The position numbers were made by a program, and so were the translations under genes. The notes under the pieces are model-generated. The model did no database searches. It worked only from the letters and a program-made list of their open reading frames with translations, and was not told where the DNA came from. DNA of 64,000 bases from Candidatus Accumulibacter affinis (GTDB lineage Bacteria; Pseudomonadota; Gammaproteobacteria; Burkholderiales; Rhodocyclaceae), in the NCBI GenBank assembly GCA_016713625.1, contig JADJOT010000008.1, forward strand, positions 310,001 through 374,000, written 5' to 3'. Every line of letters starts with the position of its first letter. Position 1 is the first letter of the stretch. This document shows, in pieces, positions 15,464 through 24,390 of this stretch.

Positions 15464-17785
15464 ATGCGCACCCTCCCCCAGGATCTTGCCGACCTCCTCA
15501 AGAACGTCCGCCGCCCCGGTGACTTCTCTACCACGGGCCGCGCCGAGATTTTCGCGCCGCGGCTCGAAGTGGACGGCGTTGGCCTGATCGCGTTGCCGCT
15601 GCTGCCGGCGCAGGCCGGAGATCTCGTCGCCGTCGCCGAGCGGGCGCCGTACGGCCGGGGTAGCGATACCCTGATCGACACCGAGGTGCGGCGGACCTGG
15701 CAGATCGCTGCGGACCGCGTCCACCTCGGCGGTCGTCACTGGGAGAAGAACCTGGCCGGGATCGTCGCGCGCAGCAAGACCGGCCTTGGCGTCGACGAAC
15801 CCGTCTCGGCCGAATTGTACAAGCTGCTCGTCTACGATAGCGGCAGCTTCTTCGTCAGCCATCGTGACACCGAGAAAGCTCCGGGAATGTTCGCCACCCT
15901 GGTGGTCGTCCTGCCGTCGATCTACAGCGGCGGCGAACTGTGCATCCGCCACCGCGACCGCGAGGTCTGCCTCGACCTCTCTGCGCCGGATCCGTCGGAA
16001 GTCGCTTTCGCCGCTTTCTACACCGACTGCCGGCACGAAGTCCGCCCGATCACTGCGGGCTGTCGGCTGGTGCTGATCTACAACCTGATTCGCCACGGCC
16101 AGGGCCGACCCCCCGAGCCACCGGCCTACGACGCAGAAGTCGAGCGGGTCAGCGATCTCCTGCGCCGTTGGGCCGCCGAGTCGGCCGCGGCCGAACGATC
16201 GTCCCCGGGCAAGCTGATCTATCCGCTGGAGCATGCCTATACGCCCGCAGAGATCGGTTTTCGGTCGCTCAAGGGCGCCGATGCCGCGGTCGCCTCGCTG
16301 CTCGTCAGCGCCGCCGGCCAGGCGAATTGCGACCTGCACCTCGCCTTTCTGGCGATCACGGAAAATGGCAGTGCCGAGTACTGCGGTTCGTGGTCGCGCC
16401 GCCGGCGCCATGCGGAGCCGGACGACGATGACTATGAGGTGATCGAGGTCATCGACCGTTCCCGCACGCTTTCGGGCTGGCAAGCGCCCAACGGCAGCCG
16501 CCCGAGCCTCGCCGAAATTTCGTTCGCCGACGAGGAACTCTGTCCGCCGGGCGCCCTGGACGACGAAGAGCCCGACGAAGAGCACTTTTTCGAAGCCACA
16601 GGCAACGAAGGAGCGACCTTTGAGCGCAGCTATCGGCGCGCCGCTCTGGTGCTCTGGCCGCAAGCCGGCAAACTGCAGGTGATCGCCGCAGCCGGCCAGC
16701 AGGTGTCGCTGCCCTACCTGGCAGCGCTGACCCAGAGCTGGGTCGACCTCGGCGAGGGCCAGGAGTCACCCGTGTGGAACGAGGCGCAGCAACTCGCCCG
16801 GCTGATCATCGCCCGACGCGAGGACTGGCCCGCTCCCGGCTGGTTGTCGTCCAGCCCGTCGGGGAGAGTCGCGGCGCTGCTGAGCACGCTGCGGCAGAGT
16901 GAGGATACCGGCAACATCGACGCCGTGCTCGCCGAAGTGAGCGCCGCGGGCTGCTACGACGCCGGCGACAACGAGGCATTGGCCGAGGCGGCGATGCTGC
17001 TGCCGGCAGAGCGGGCGGCGGAACTCGTCACTCGCATCATCGCCCGCAACGCGCCTCTGCAGGTCAGTGCCTGCGCCGAGCTGCTGCAACGGATGGCGGC
17101 GCGAGTTCTTGCCCGTTCGGCCGCCGGCGCGTCTACCGAGCTGCTCGAACCCGCTGCGCAGGTGCTGGTCGCTGCCCTGCCGGGAGATCCGGCGACCGCG
17201 ATCCCAACGGAAGGCTGGCGACGCCCCTTGCCGGTGACGCCGGGTCTCGTCGCCGACCTGCTGGCCGCGCTCTGCCATCTCGGCGCCCGCTCCCTCGGCG
17301 AGCAGGCGGTGGACCATCTGCTCAACTGGCCCGACACCTTCCCCCTCGACACCATTCTCGTTCCCGCCGCCTGCCTGCTGAACGAGCAGGGCTGGCCAGC
17401 GAGCGACTGGGCGCCGACGCGGCGGCTGCGTAGGCATTGTCTCGATCATCTGGCGCGAAGAATTGCCGAACCACTCGTCGCGCCAGTCGACTTCGCCCGT
17501 GAAAGCCGTGTCGCTTGCGGCTGTGCTTACTGCGCGGATCTCTCGGCTTTTCTCGCTGACCCGTTACGTTCCGTCTGGGTTTTCAAGGCCGCGCAGAAGT
17601 GCCGAAGCCACGTCGAGCATTCCATCCGTCGCGACCAGTGCGATGTCAGCCAGGAAACCGAACGTCGCAACAGCCCGCATGCTCTCGTCTGCACCAAGAA
17701 CCAGGCCAGCTTCGAGCGACGCGTGGCGCAACGGCAGAAGGACCTGGAGGACCAGGAGCGCTTGCGTCAGCCGACCGGGCAATGA
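15464..17785 (+). CDS. Large 2-oxoglutarate/Fe(II)-dependent oxygenase
   Basis: Protein of 773 residues with an N-terminal double-stranded beta-helix oxygenase core. The iron ligands are His133 and Asp135 in FFVSHRDTEK and His191 in DCRHEV, and the 2-oxoglutarate-binding Arg is probably Arg201 (GCRLVLIYNL), ten residues on. The core is followed by an acidic linker (about 330-390) and a helical region of about 350 residues. The C-terminus has a CGCAYC cluster and the block PHALVCTKNQASFERR. Similar long proteins are common in fungi. GGAG stands ten bases before ATG 15464. It appears to be transcribed alone; the substrate, protein or nucleic acid, is unknown. Confidence 0.8.
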   Translation: MRTLPQDLADLLKNVRRPGDFSTTGRAEIFAPRLEVDGVGLIALPLLPAQAGDLVAVAERAPYGRGSDTLIDTEVRRTWQIAADRVHLGGRHWEKNLAGIVARSKTGLGVDEPVSAELYKLLVYDSGSFFVSHRDTEKAPGMFATLVVVLPSIYSGGELCIRHRDREVCLDLSAPDPSEVAFAAFYTDCRHEVRPITAGCRLVLIYNLIRHGQGRPPEPPAYDAEVERVSDLLRRWAAESAAAERSSPGKLIYPLEHAYTPAEIGFRSLKGADAAVASLLVSAAGQANCDLHLAFLAITENGSAEYCGSWSRRRRHAEPDDDDYEVIEVIDRSRTLSGWQAPNGSRPSLAEISFADEELCPPGALDDEEPDEEHFFEATGNEGATFERSYRRAALVLWPQAGKLQVIAAAGQQVSLPYLAALTQSWVDLGEGQESPVWNEAQQLARLIIARREDWPAPGWLSSSPSGRVAALLSTLRQSEDTGNIDAVLAEVSAAGCYDAGDNEALAEAAMLLPAERAAELVTRIIARNAPLQVSACAELLQRMAARVLARSAAGASTELLEPAAQVLVAALPGDPATAIPTEGWRRPLPVTPGLVADLLAALCHLGARSLGEQAVDHLLNWPDTFPLDTILVPAACLLNEQGWPASDWAPTRRLRRHCLDHLARRIAEPLVAPVDFARESRVACGCAYCADLSAFLADPLRSVWVFKAAQKCRSHVEHSIRRDQCDVSQETERRNSPHALVCTKNQASFERRVAQRQKDLEDQERLRQPTGQ

Positions 17786-18222
17786 AGCAAGCGAGCAGGC
17801 GGGTTTTGCAAAGATCCGCCAACTCGAAGTCCCCGTTTTAGCGAGTCGCCTATGCTGCCCTACCCACGCTGTCAAGGCCATCGTGCAGGCAGACCGTCAT
17901 GGCGTTACGTCAGGGTCCGGAGAATCGACTGGCCATCAATGGGCGCTTGAACGACGCCGGTATCAGTCCTGGCAACGGGTCCACGAGATCGAGTCGCAGA
18001 TGCAGCAACCTCGGGACCGGCACAGGCCCGCAAACCTGCCCACGGACGAGGAATTCGCTGACCTGGGGCAGAGGGCTGGCGCGTCAATGAAAGTACAATA
18101 GCGTCCCAAGGCTACCCGAACCCCTGAACTATCCACTGCGCTGCGACCATCCCCGGCATGACCATGCTTGTTGAAGACCAACCCGCACACCTTGCCACCC
18201 CTGCTTGTGGCGGTCCGAGGCG
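17786..18222. other. Intergenic stretch, possible decayed coding DNA
   Basis: 437 bp without a recognisable gene. One plus frame ending at 18101 reads RRRYQSWQRVHEIESQMQQP and looks like a protein, but it continues in from the shadow frame of the preceding gene and has no start or known domain. Confidence 0.4.
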
Positions 18223-19098
18223 ATGCTGAGTCGACTCCTGATTGCCGTGGTGTGGGTGCTGCATCTGCTGCCGCTGCCCTTGCTGGCGGCCCTCGGCAAT
18301 GGCTTGGGCGTCGTCATCTACGGTCTTGCTGGCCGACGGCGGCACATTGTGCTGGTGAATCTTGCGCTGTGCTTCCCGGAGCTTACTGAGCGACAGCGGC
18401 GGCAATTGGCGAGGGCGCATTTCCAGATCCTCACGCGCAGCGTGCTGGAGCGCAGCTTGCTCTGGTGGGCGAGTCCCGAACGACTGTCGCGCCTGATCCG
18501 CGTCGACGGAGAAGAGCAAATGCGCGCCTTGCTCGATGCTGGCCGACCGGTGCTAATGCTCGCCCCGCACTTTGTCGGGCTCGATGCGGGTGGCGTCGGG
18601 ATCGCCATGCGCTTCGATAGCGCAAGCATTTACGCCGTGCAATCGAACCCGGTTTTCGATCGCCTGCTGCTGCGCGGTCGCCGCCGCTTTGGCGATCAAT
18701 TGCTGCTCTCGCGCCAGGACAGCGTGCGCGCCAGCGTGCGGGCGATGAAGTCGGGGCGCCCTCTGTACTACCTGCCGGATATGGATTTCGGCAAGCGCGA
18801 TTCCATTTTCGTCCCCTTCTTCGGTGTGCAGGCGGCCACCATTCCCGGCCTGTCGCGGCTGGCGCGCCTCGCCGGCGCCGTCGTCGTTCCCTGTGTGACG
18901 CGCATCCTGCCCGGCGGCGAGGGCTATGTGGTGAGCGTTGGCGAGCCGTGGCCGGACTTTCCCAGCGCCGACGTCGAAGCCGACACCCGGCGCATGAACG
19001 CCTGGATCGAGGCGGCGGTGCGCAGCATGCCGGAGCAATACTACTGGGTGCATCGTCGCTTCAAGACGCGGCCGCCCGGCGAGTCGCGTCCGTACTGA
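18223..19098 (+). CDS. LpxL/HtrB-like lysophospholipid or lipid A acyltransferase
   Basis: Inner-membrane acyltransferase of 291 residues of the lipid A biosynthesis (LABLAT) family. It starts MLSRLLIAVVWVLHLLPLPL, a single N-terminal membrane anchor. The HX4D catalytic motif is HFVGLD near residue 113, and the family block LPDMDFGKRDSIFVPFFG follows. GAGG is five bases before ATG 18223. It stands 147 bp before a carbamoyltransferase gene on the same strand. It may acylate lipid A or another envelope lipid; whether it is the housekeeping LpxL or a dedicated copy cannot be told from this window. Confidence 0.85.
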   Translation: MLSRLLIAVVWVLHLLPLPLLAALGNGLGVVIYGLAGRRRHIVLVNLALCFPELTERQRRQLARAHFQILTRSVLERSLLWWASPERLSRLIRVDGEEQMRALLDAGRPVLMLAPHFVGLDAGGVGIAMRFDSASIYAVQSNPVFDRLLLRGRRRFGDQLLLSRQDSVRASVRAMKSGRPLYYLPDMDFGKRDSIFVPFFGVQAATIPGLSRLARLAGAVVVPCVTRILPGGEGYVVSVGEPWPDFPSADVEADTRRMNAWIEAAVRSMPEQYYWVHRRFKTRPPGESRPY

Positions 19099-19245
19099 TT
19101 GACCATTCGGCACGCTCCGGCCTGGCGGCCGCCTGGCTGCGGCAAGCGAACCGGAGCCGGGGCAGGGTATACTTCAGGCTTTCGTCGGCCGCCAGGCGCT
19201 GCTGCGCTGCGCGGGCCGCAAGTGTAATCCTCTGAGAACTCGATC

Positions 19246-20991
19246 TTGGCACTGACCCTACTCGGACTCTCCGGCGCGCTGACCCACGACCCTTCGGCGG
19301 CGCTCTATATCGACGGCAAGCTCGTCGCCGCGGCAGAGGAGGAGCGCTTCGTTCGCGACAAGCACGCCAGGAACCGCATGCCCTATGAGGCAGCGAAGTT
19401 CTGCCTCGACTTCGCCGGCATCCAGCCGGCGGAGGTGGATGCGGTGGCCATTCCCTTTGCCCCGATCAGTCTTTTCGAACCGGCACGCTGGCACTACGCA
19501 AAACGCTACTGGTACGCGCCGGAGCGGGCGCTCGACGCCATCCTGACCGGCAACCGGCGGTTTTACCGCTACCGGAAGCGCATCGAGTGGTGCCTGCTGC
19601 AGCTCGGCTTTGATTTGAAGAAGACGGACATCGTGCCGGTCGAACACCATCTGGCGCACGCGGCGAGTGCCTACCATTGCGCGGGCTTTCAGGAGAAGAC
19701 GGCGATTCTCGGCATTGACGGCAAGGGCGAATACGCGACCACCTTTTTCGGCTACGGCGAGAACGGCAGGATTCACAAGATCAAGGAGTTCTACGACCCC
19801 GATTCGCTGGGGGGGCTCTACGGCGCGTTGACCGAGTATCTGGGTTTCGAGATGCTCGACGGTGAGTACAAGGTGATGGGAATGGCGCCCTATGGCGACC
19901 CGACGCGCTACGATTTCTCGCGCCTGGCGAAGTTCGAGAAGGGTGAACTGACGGTCAACACCGACTACGCAAACGTGATCGGCTTTCGCCGCTACAAGGA
20001 GAAGGGCAAGGGTTACTACTTCTCCCCCAAGCTGGTCGACTGGCTGGGCCCCAAACGTTCGGGCGACATCGCCGACGACCCCTATATCCACTACGCGGCG
20101 AGCATGCAGAAGCTGTTCGAGGATCTCTCGCTGCGGATGCTCGAACATTACCTCGGCGACATCCTGCGCGAGACCGGACGGCTGGCTTTTTCGGGAGGGG
20201 GTGCGCTCAACGTCAAGCTCAACCAGAAAATCATCGCCCGCCCGGATGTCCGTGAGCTGTTCGTCCAGCCGGCTTCCGGCGATGCCGGAACGGCGGTCGG
20301 TGCTGCGGCCTACGTTTCGGTGCAACGCGGCGTGCCGGTCGAAAAAATGGAGCATGTTTACCTCGGGCCGGCGTATAGCAACGAAGACGTCATCGCTGCC
20401 TGTGCCCGTCATCCGGCGCGACCGCCATGGCAACGCCTCGACGCGGTGCCGCAGCACGTCGCCAGGCTGCTCGCCGATGGCCATCCGGTAGCCTGGTTGC
20501 AGGGACGAATGGAATTCGGTCCGCGTGCGCTCGGTGGCCGCTCGATCCTCGGTTGCCCGAGTGCGCCTGGCGTCGCCGACCGGATCAACGCCCAGATCAA
20601 GTTCCGTGAGCGCTGGCGCCCGTTCTGTCCGAGCATGCTCGACCGCGTCGGCCCGCAGATGTTGGGCAGCGAGCACCCGGCACCCTTCATGACCTTCACC
20701 TTCGCGGTCGCGCCGGGATGGCCGGAGCGGGTTCCCGAAGTGGTGCATGAAGACGGCAGTTCGCGGGCGCAGGTGCTGCGGCGCGAATTCCATCCGCGCT
20801 ATTACGACCTGATGGTCGAGCTGGAAAAGCTCACCGGCAACGGGGTGGTCCTCAATACTTCGCTCAACCGGCGCGGCGAGGCGATGATCTGTTCGCCGAC
20901 TGACGCTTTGAACATGTTCTTTGGATCCGACCTGCAGTATCTGGTGATGGAAGACATCCTGGTGATCAAGGAGAACATATGGACAAAATAA
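19246..20991 (+). CDS. NodU/CmcH family carbamoyltransferase
   Basis: Transfers a carbamoyl group from carbamoyl phosphate to a hydroxyl group, with a carbamoyl-adenylate intermediate in studied members. The 581-residue frame starts at TTG 19246 (LALTLLGLSGALTHDPS), which matches the usual MxILGxxxxHDxS start of the family. The N-terminal Kae1-like domain has the metal motif VEHHLAHAASAY near residue 130 and FSGGGALNVKLN near 320. The C-terminal YrdC-like domain has GRMEFGPRALGGRSILG and VVLNTSLNRRGE. Its stop overlaps the next gene by 13 bp, so translation is coupled to the CBM21-EEP protein. The acceptor is probably a sugar or lipid head group, but this is inferred. Confidence 0.92.
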   Translation: MALTLLGLSGALTHDPSAALYIDGKLVAAAEEERFVRDKHARNRMPYEAAKFCLDFAGIQPAEVDAVAIPFAPISLFEPARWHYAKRYWYAPERALDAILTGNRRFYRYRKRIEWCLLQLGFDLKKTDIVPVEHHLAHAASAYHCAGFQEKTAILGIDGKGEYATTFFGYGENGRIHKIKEFYDPDSLGGLYGALTEYLGFEMLDGEYKVMGMAPYGDPTRYDFSRLAKFEKGELTVNTDYANVIGFRRYKEKGKGYYFSPKLVDWLGPKRSGDIADDPYIHYAASMQKLFEDLSLRMLEHYLGDILRETGRLAFSGGGALNVKLNQKIIARPDVRELFVQPASGDAGTAVGAAAYVSVQRGVPVEKMEHVYLGPAYSNEDVIAACARHPARPPWQRLDAVPQHVARLLADGHPVAWLQGRMEFGPRALGGRSILGCPSAPGVADRINAQIKFRERWRPFCPSMLDRVGPQMLGSEHPAPFMTFTFAVAPGWPERVPEVVHEDGSSRAQVLRREFHPRYYDLMVELEKLTGNGVVLNTSLNRRGEAMICSPTDALNMFFGSDLQYLVMEDILVIKENIWTK

Positions 20992-22484
20992 AGCTCCTCT
21001 ACGCGAAAAATCTGATTGGCAGAAAAGCGGCACGGCAGGAGCTGGCGTTTTTCATGCTGATCGAACACCTGTCTTTCGAAAAACACGTCGACGTGCTCTG
21101 GGCCGGCGAAGACCGGGTCTGGCATACGCTGCCCGCGGCCTATCACAGCGGTGTGGCTGCAGGCCAGGAATGCTGGGCAGCCCGGATCGCCTTTCCCCTT
21201 GCCGCCGATGAACCGTTGCCTGGAAACGTCGAGTTTGCCTTGCGCTATCGGGTGTCCGGGGCGGAGTACTGGGACAACCGGCAGGGCGCGAATCATGCGA
21301 TTGAAGCGGATGCGGGGATCCTGGTCGCGGACCGGCGTCCGCTTCTGAATGTCGGCTTCGCGGGCACCCTGGCGGACGGCCAAAGCATCGTCCCGGTCGT
21401 GGTGGCGACAGACCAGGCTCGGCAAGCCAGCAGCGTCACGATTCACTGGACCCGCGACAACTGGGAAAGCACGCAGGAAACGCCCTGTCGCTACCATCGC
21501 AAGTACTGGGACAGCGAGTACCTCAGCAACGCGAGAAATCCCAATCAGTATGGCTGTCAGATCTGGAATGCGGAGCTGCAGGTGGACGATGCCTGGCAGG
21601 TGCACTACCGGATTTCCTGCGCAACCCGCCAGCGGGTCTTCTGGGATGACCATGCCGGCAACAACTATACGATCCAGCGGCGGCCGCTGAAAGTGCTGAT
21701 TCTGAATCTGCACTGCTGCCAGGAAGAAGACCAGGACGAAAAGCTGTCGCAGATCGCCAGGGCGATCAACGCCCTGGAGGTGGACATTGTCTGCCTGCAG
21801 GAAGTGGCCGAACTGTGGAACGATGGCCACGGCGACTGGCAGACGAACACGGCGCACATCATCAATGAACGCCTCGCGTCTCGTTATCATCTGGTGACCG
21901 ACTGGTCGCATCTGGGCTTTGACCGCTACCGGGAAGGGGTGGCCATTCTCAGCCGCTATCCGATCGCGAAGCAGCACGCGAAGTATGTGTCGGCCAGTCG
22001 TGATCCCTACAGCATCCACTCCAGAAAAGTCGTGATGGCCCAGATCACGGTGCCCGGTATTGGTTTGATCAACGTCTTCTCCGCGCACCTGAGTTGGTGG
22101 GAAGATGGATTTGCGCAGCAGTTCGGCAATCTTCGGCGCTGGGCCAGCGATGAAAACGGTGCCCAGATCGCGGCAACCATGCTTTGTGGCGACTTCAACA
22201 TCAAGGCTGGTTCACGGGGTTATCAGCTGGTCGTCGCGTCCAATGAATATGATGACCAGTATCTGTCGGCCAACTCGCCGGAGCTATTCCAACGCATCTT
22301 CGAGGTCAGCGATCATGTCGCGGAGCGTGCGCTGGACGACGACCATCGTATCGATTACATCTTCCTCGGCAAGGGGAGCAGGCTTGGCGTCACCTCGGGG
22401 CGGGTGGTGTTCACCGATCAGGATTATGGGCGGGTTTCGGATCACTTTGGTTACGTGATGACCTTTGCTCCGCGCGGACATTAA
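20979..22484 (+). CDS. CBM21-like glycogen-binding modules fused to an endonuclease/exonuclease/phosphatase domain
   Basis: A 501-residue fusion with no signal peptide. Residues about 24-110 are a CBM21-type starch/glycogen-binding module (SFEKHVDV, then FALRYRVSGAEYWDN). Residues about 120-232 look like a second, more divergent module (VTIHWTRDNWES to VFWDDHAGNNYTI). Residues about 235-500 are an EEP (exonuclease III/sphingomyelinase/inositol phosphatase) domain with Glu275 in CLQEVAE, VFSAHLSWW, Asp405 and Asn407 in CGDFNI, RIDYIF and Asp488-His489 in VSDHF, so the active site is complete. It overlaps the carbamoyltransferase and precedes a phospholipase D-like gene by 26 bp. It could cleave a phosphodiester in a lipid, phosphorylated glycan or nucleic acid held near glycogen. 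Confidence 0.82.
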   Translation: MDKIKLLYAKNLIGRKAARQELAFFMLIEHLSFEKHVDVLWAGEDRVWHTLPAAYHSGVAAGQECWAARIAFPLAADEPLPGNVEFALRYRVSGAEYWDNRQGANHAIEADAGILVADRRPLLNVGFAGTLADGQSIVPVVVATDQARQASSVTIHWTRDNWESTQETPCRYHRKYWDSEYLSNARNPNQYGCQIWNAELQVDDAWQVHYRISCATRQRVFWDDHAGNNYTIQRRPLKVLILNLHCCQEEDQDEKLSQIARAINALEVDIVCLQEVAELWNDGHGDWQTNTAHIINERLASRYHLVTDWSHLGFDRYREGVAILSRYPIAKQHAKYVSASRDPYSIHSRKVVMAQITVPGIGLINVFSAHLSWWEDGFAQQFGNLRRWASDENGAQIAATMLCGDFNIKAGSRGYQLVVASNEYDDQYLSANSPELFQRIFEVSDHVAERALDDDHRIDYIFLGKGSRLGVTSGRVVFTDQDYGRVSDHFGYVMTFAPRGH

Positions 22485-22510
22485 ACAGCATAGGGAAGTT
22501 CAGTTCAGAC

Positions 22511-24106
22511 ATGACTACAGCAGAGAAATATGCGGTACCCGTGCACGGCAATCTTGGCGGGTCGTTCGAGCGAGCTAACGACTTCAACGAAAAATTCTAT
22601 CTACGCTGGGGAAAAATCAGCTTCGATGTGCACTTTGGCGTGCAGGTGAACGTCAAGGTAATCCTCAGGGTGTATCGCGATAACAACATTTGCGAAACCT
22701 TCATCGTCGATACCGATCCCTACGATATTCACTGGAACCACCACCAGCGGCGGACGCGGGACTTTTACATTCACCCCTCGTCGAGCAGTTTCGGACAGGT
22801 CAATTGCGTCAAGTTCGCCTTCGTGGCGCACGTCGACGAGCACTCCGTTCCCTCGCAACTCGAGTACATTTTCATGGATTGGTCGCAATTGCGGGAGGAG
22901 CACCCGCAATACCGCAGGATCACCCCGGAATGGGCGACCGCCAATCACTATCACACCCATGAAGTGAATGCCGCGCAGCTGCAGAACGACGTCGATTGGT
23001 ACAACCATCATTTTGAATCACTGCATCTGATCCCCAAGTTTACCAAGGGGCAGCAGTACCATCCCTATCATCCCAAGCGCTTCATCCACGACCACATCGA
23101 CAAGGTCATTCGTAGCAAGCACGATCAACCGAGCCGCTTTTGCAGCATCAAGGTCAGTGTCGATTGCATTGACGACAACGACTTTACCCAACATCTCGCG
23201 CATGCCAGTTACCATGGCGTCTACGTACAGTGCATCGTCGACTGGCGGAAAATGACGCTCACCAACAGTCCGAACTATGCACGCCTGAAGCGTGCCGGCG
23301 TCGAACTGTTGGGCGTTGTGTGCACGCCGCAGCACCACCTCATCGAGGTCGCTCCGGACATGCATACCAAGTTCGTCATTTTCAATGACGAGGACTGCAT
23401 CCTGGGTTCGTTCAACATCACTTTCGATCGCTGGTGGGCGAATTGGGAATCGGGGATGACCTTTCATTCGCAAGGTGTCTGTCGTCTGCTCGACAACGTC
23501 TTTCAAAGTGAGCGCGGCGGCGTCAATCAGAAATATGGAATCGATCCGCTCAGCCATTTCAATCTGCTGTATACCTACGGCCGCCACGCACTGCTCAACG
23601 GCAAGTACTACCGTCCGCACCACGCCATTCTGGCCGAGATTCACCGCGCCCAACATTCGATCAAACTCTCGCTGTTCCTGATCGGCAACCTGCTTGGCGA
23701 GCACGGCGACAGCGTCGTCGACGCGCTGATCAACGCCAGGCACCGCGGCGTGCATGTGCATATCCTGCTCAACGGACATCTCGCCCGCCAGGGTCGGGTT
23801 GGTGTCGAGCGATCGATGCACGATGAGCTGAATCGTCCCCTCCTGCCGGCCGCCCAGGGACTGCGGAATGCGGGGATCACGGTCGGGCTGGTCTACGGGC
23901 AGGACGATCACCCGGTACCTTACTCGCCAATTCATTCCAAGTACTGCATCATCGACGAAGCGACGGTCATCGAAGGAAGCTTCAACTGGTACAACACCTC
24001 GGTGTTTTCCCATGACCTGATGGTGCTGGCCAGGAATCGCGAGGTGGCGAAAGCGTATCTGCACGAATTTGACCAGCTGCAGCACCTGTTCCGGGTCTAT
24101 TACTGA
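22511..24106 (+). CDS. Phospholipase D superfamily protein with two HKD motifs
   Basis: 531 residues. The first about 125 residues form a beta-rich domain that I do not recognise (KISFDVHFGVQVNVKVILRV). It is followed by two PLD-like halves with complete HKD motifs: His285 in MHTKFVIFNDEDCILGSFNI and His475 in IHSKYCIIDEATVIEGSFNW. PLD-family enzymes cut or transfer phosphodiesters in phospholipids, cardiolipin or DNA. There is no signal peptide. The gene is 26 bp downstream of the CBM21-EEP fusion and last in the operon. Two unrelated phosphodiesterase folds side by side suggest sequential action on one phosphodiester substrate, which is inference. Confidence 0.85.
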   Translation: MTTAEKYAVPVHGNLGGSFERANDFNEKFYLRWGKISFDVHFGVQVNVKVILRVYRDNNICETFIVDTDPYDIHWNHHQRRTRDFYIHPSSSSFGQVNCVKFAFVAHVDEHSVPSQLEYIFMDWSQLREEHPQYRRITPEWATANHYHTHEVNAAQLQNDVDWYNHHFESLHLIPKFTKGQQYHPYHPKRFIHDHIDKVIRSKHDQPSRFCSIKVSVDCIDDNDFTQHLAHASYHGVYVQCIVDWRKMTLTNSPNYARLKRAGVELLGVVCTPQHHLIEVAPDMHTKFVIFNDEDCILGSFNITFDRWWANWESGMTFHSQGVCRLLDNVFQSERGGVNQKYGIDPLSHFNLLYTYGRHALLNGKYYRPHHAILAEIHRAQHSIKLSLFLIGNLLGEHGDSVVDALINARHRGVHVHILLNGHLARQGRVGVERSMHDELNRPLLPAAQGLRNAGITVGLVYGQDDHPVPYSPIHSKYCIIDEATVIEGSFNWYNTSVFSHDLMVLARNREVAKAYLHEFDQLQHLFRVYY

Positions 24107-24180
24107 AGCCTTGGCCGCGTCCCCCGAACTGCTTTACCGGCAATTGCAGGACGGTTTACAACACTCCTGACAACAGGCAA

Positions 24181-24209
24181 TTGACTCCGGGAGCGCCGCC
24201 AAGGATACT
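24181..24209 (+). promoter_or_regulatory. Sigma-70-type promoter of pgk
   Basis: TTGACT, 17-base spacer, GATACT, about 180 bp before pgk. It has the same layout and the same GATACTTC as the fba promoter (5618-5646). Confidence 0.6.
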
Positions 24210-24326
24210 TCGTCTGCGTGCTTGAAACGCCTTCCCTCCTGTTTCATTTTCTCAACGCAGTGGCCGAAAGGGGCTCTGTAGATGTGTCGTTTTGCGGCCA
24301 GCACGGAGCCACCATGCCATTTTCCA

Positions 24327-24361
24327 TCCTGATTCCAGCTTTTCTCCTGATTCCAGCTTTT
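24327..24361 (+). repeat. Tandem 18-bp duplication in the pgk leader
   Basis: TCCTGATTCCAGCTTTT occurs twice with an 18-bp period just upstream of the pgk ribosome-binding region. Confidence 0.8.
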
Positions 24362-24390
24362 TTCAACACCAACTCACTGTCGAGGAAATC

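Noticed and set aside
17899..18101. Possible small genes before the LpxL-like gene
   Set aside because: No consistent start, no domain, and two competing frames; kept only as possible decayed DNA.
19258..21033. 591-codon minus frame opposite the carbamoyltransferase
   Set aside because: Antisense shadow; the plus frame carries all family motifs.
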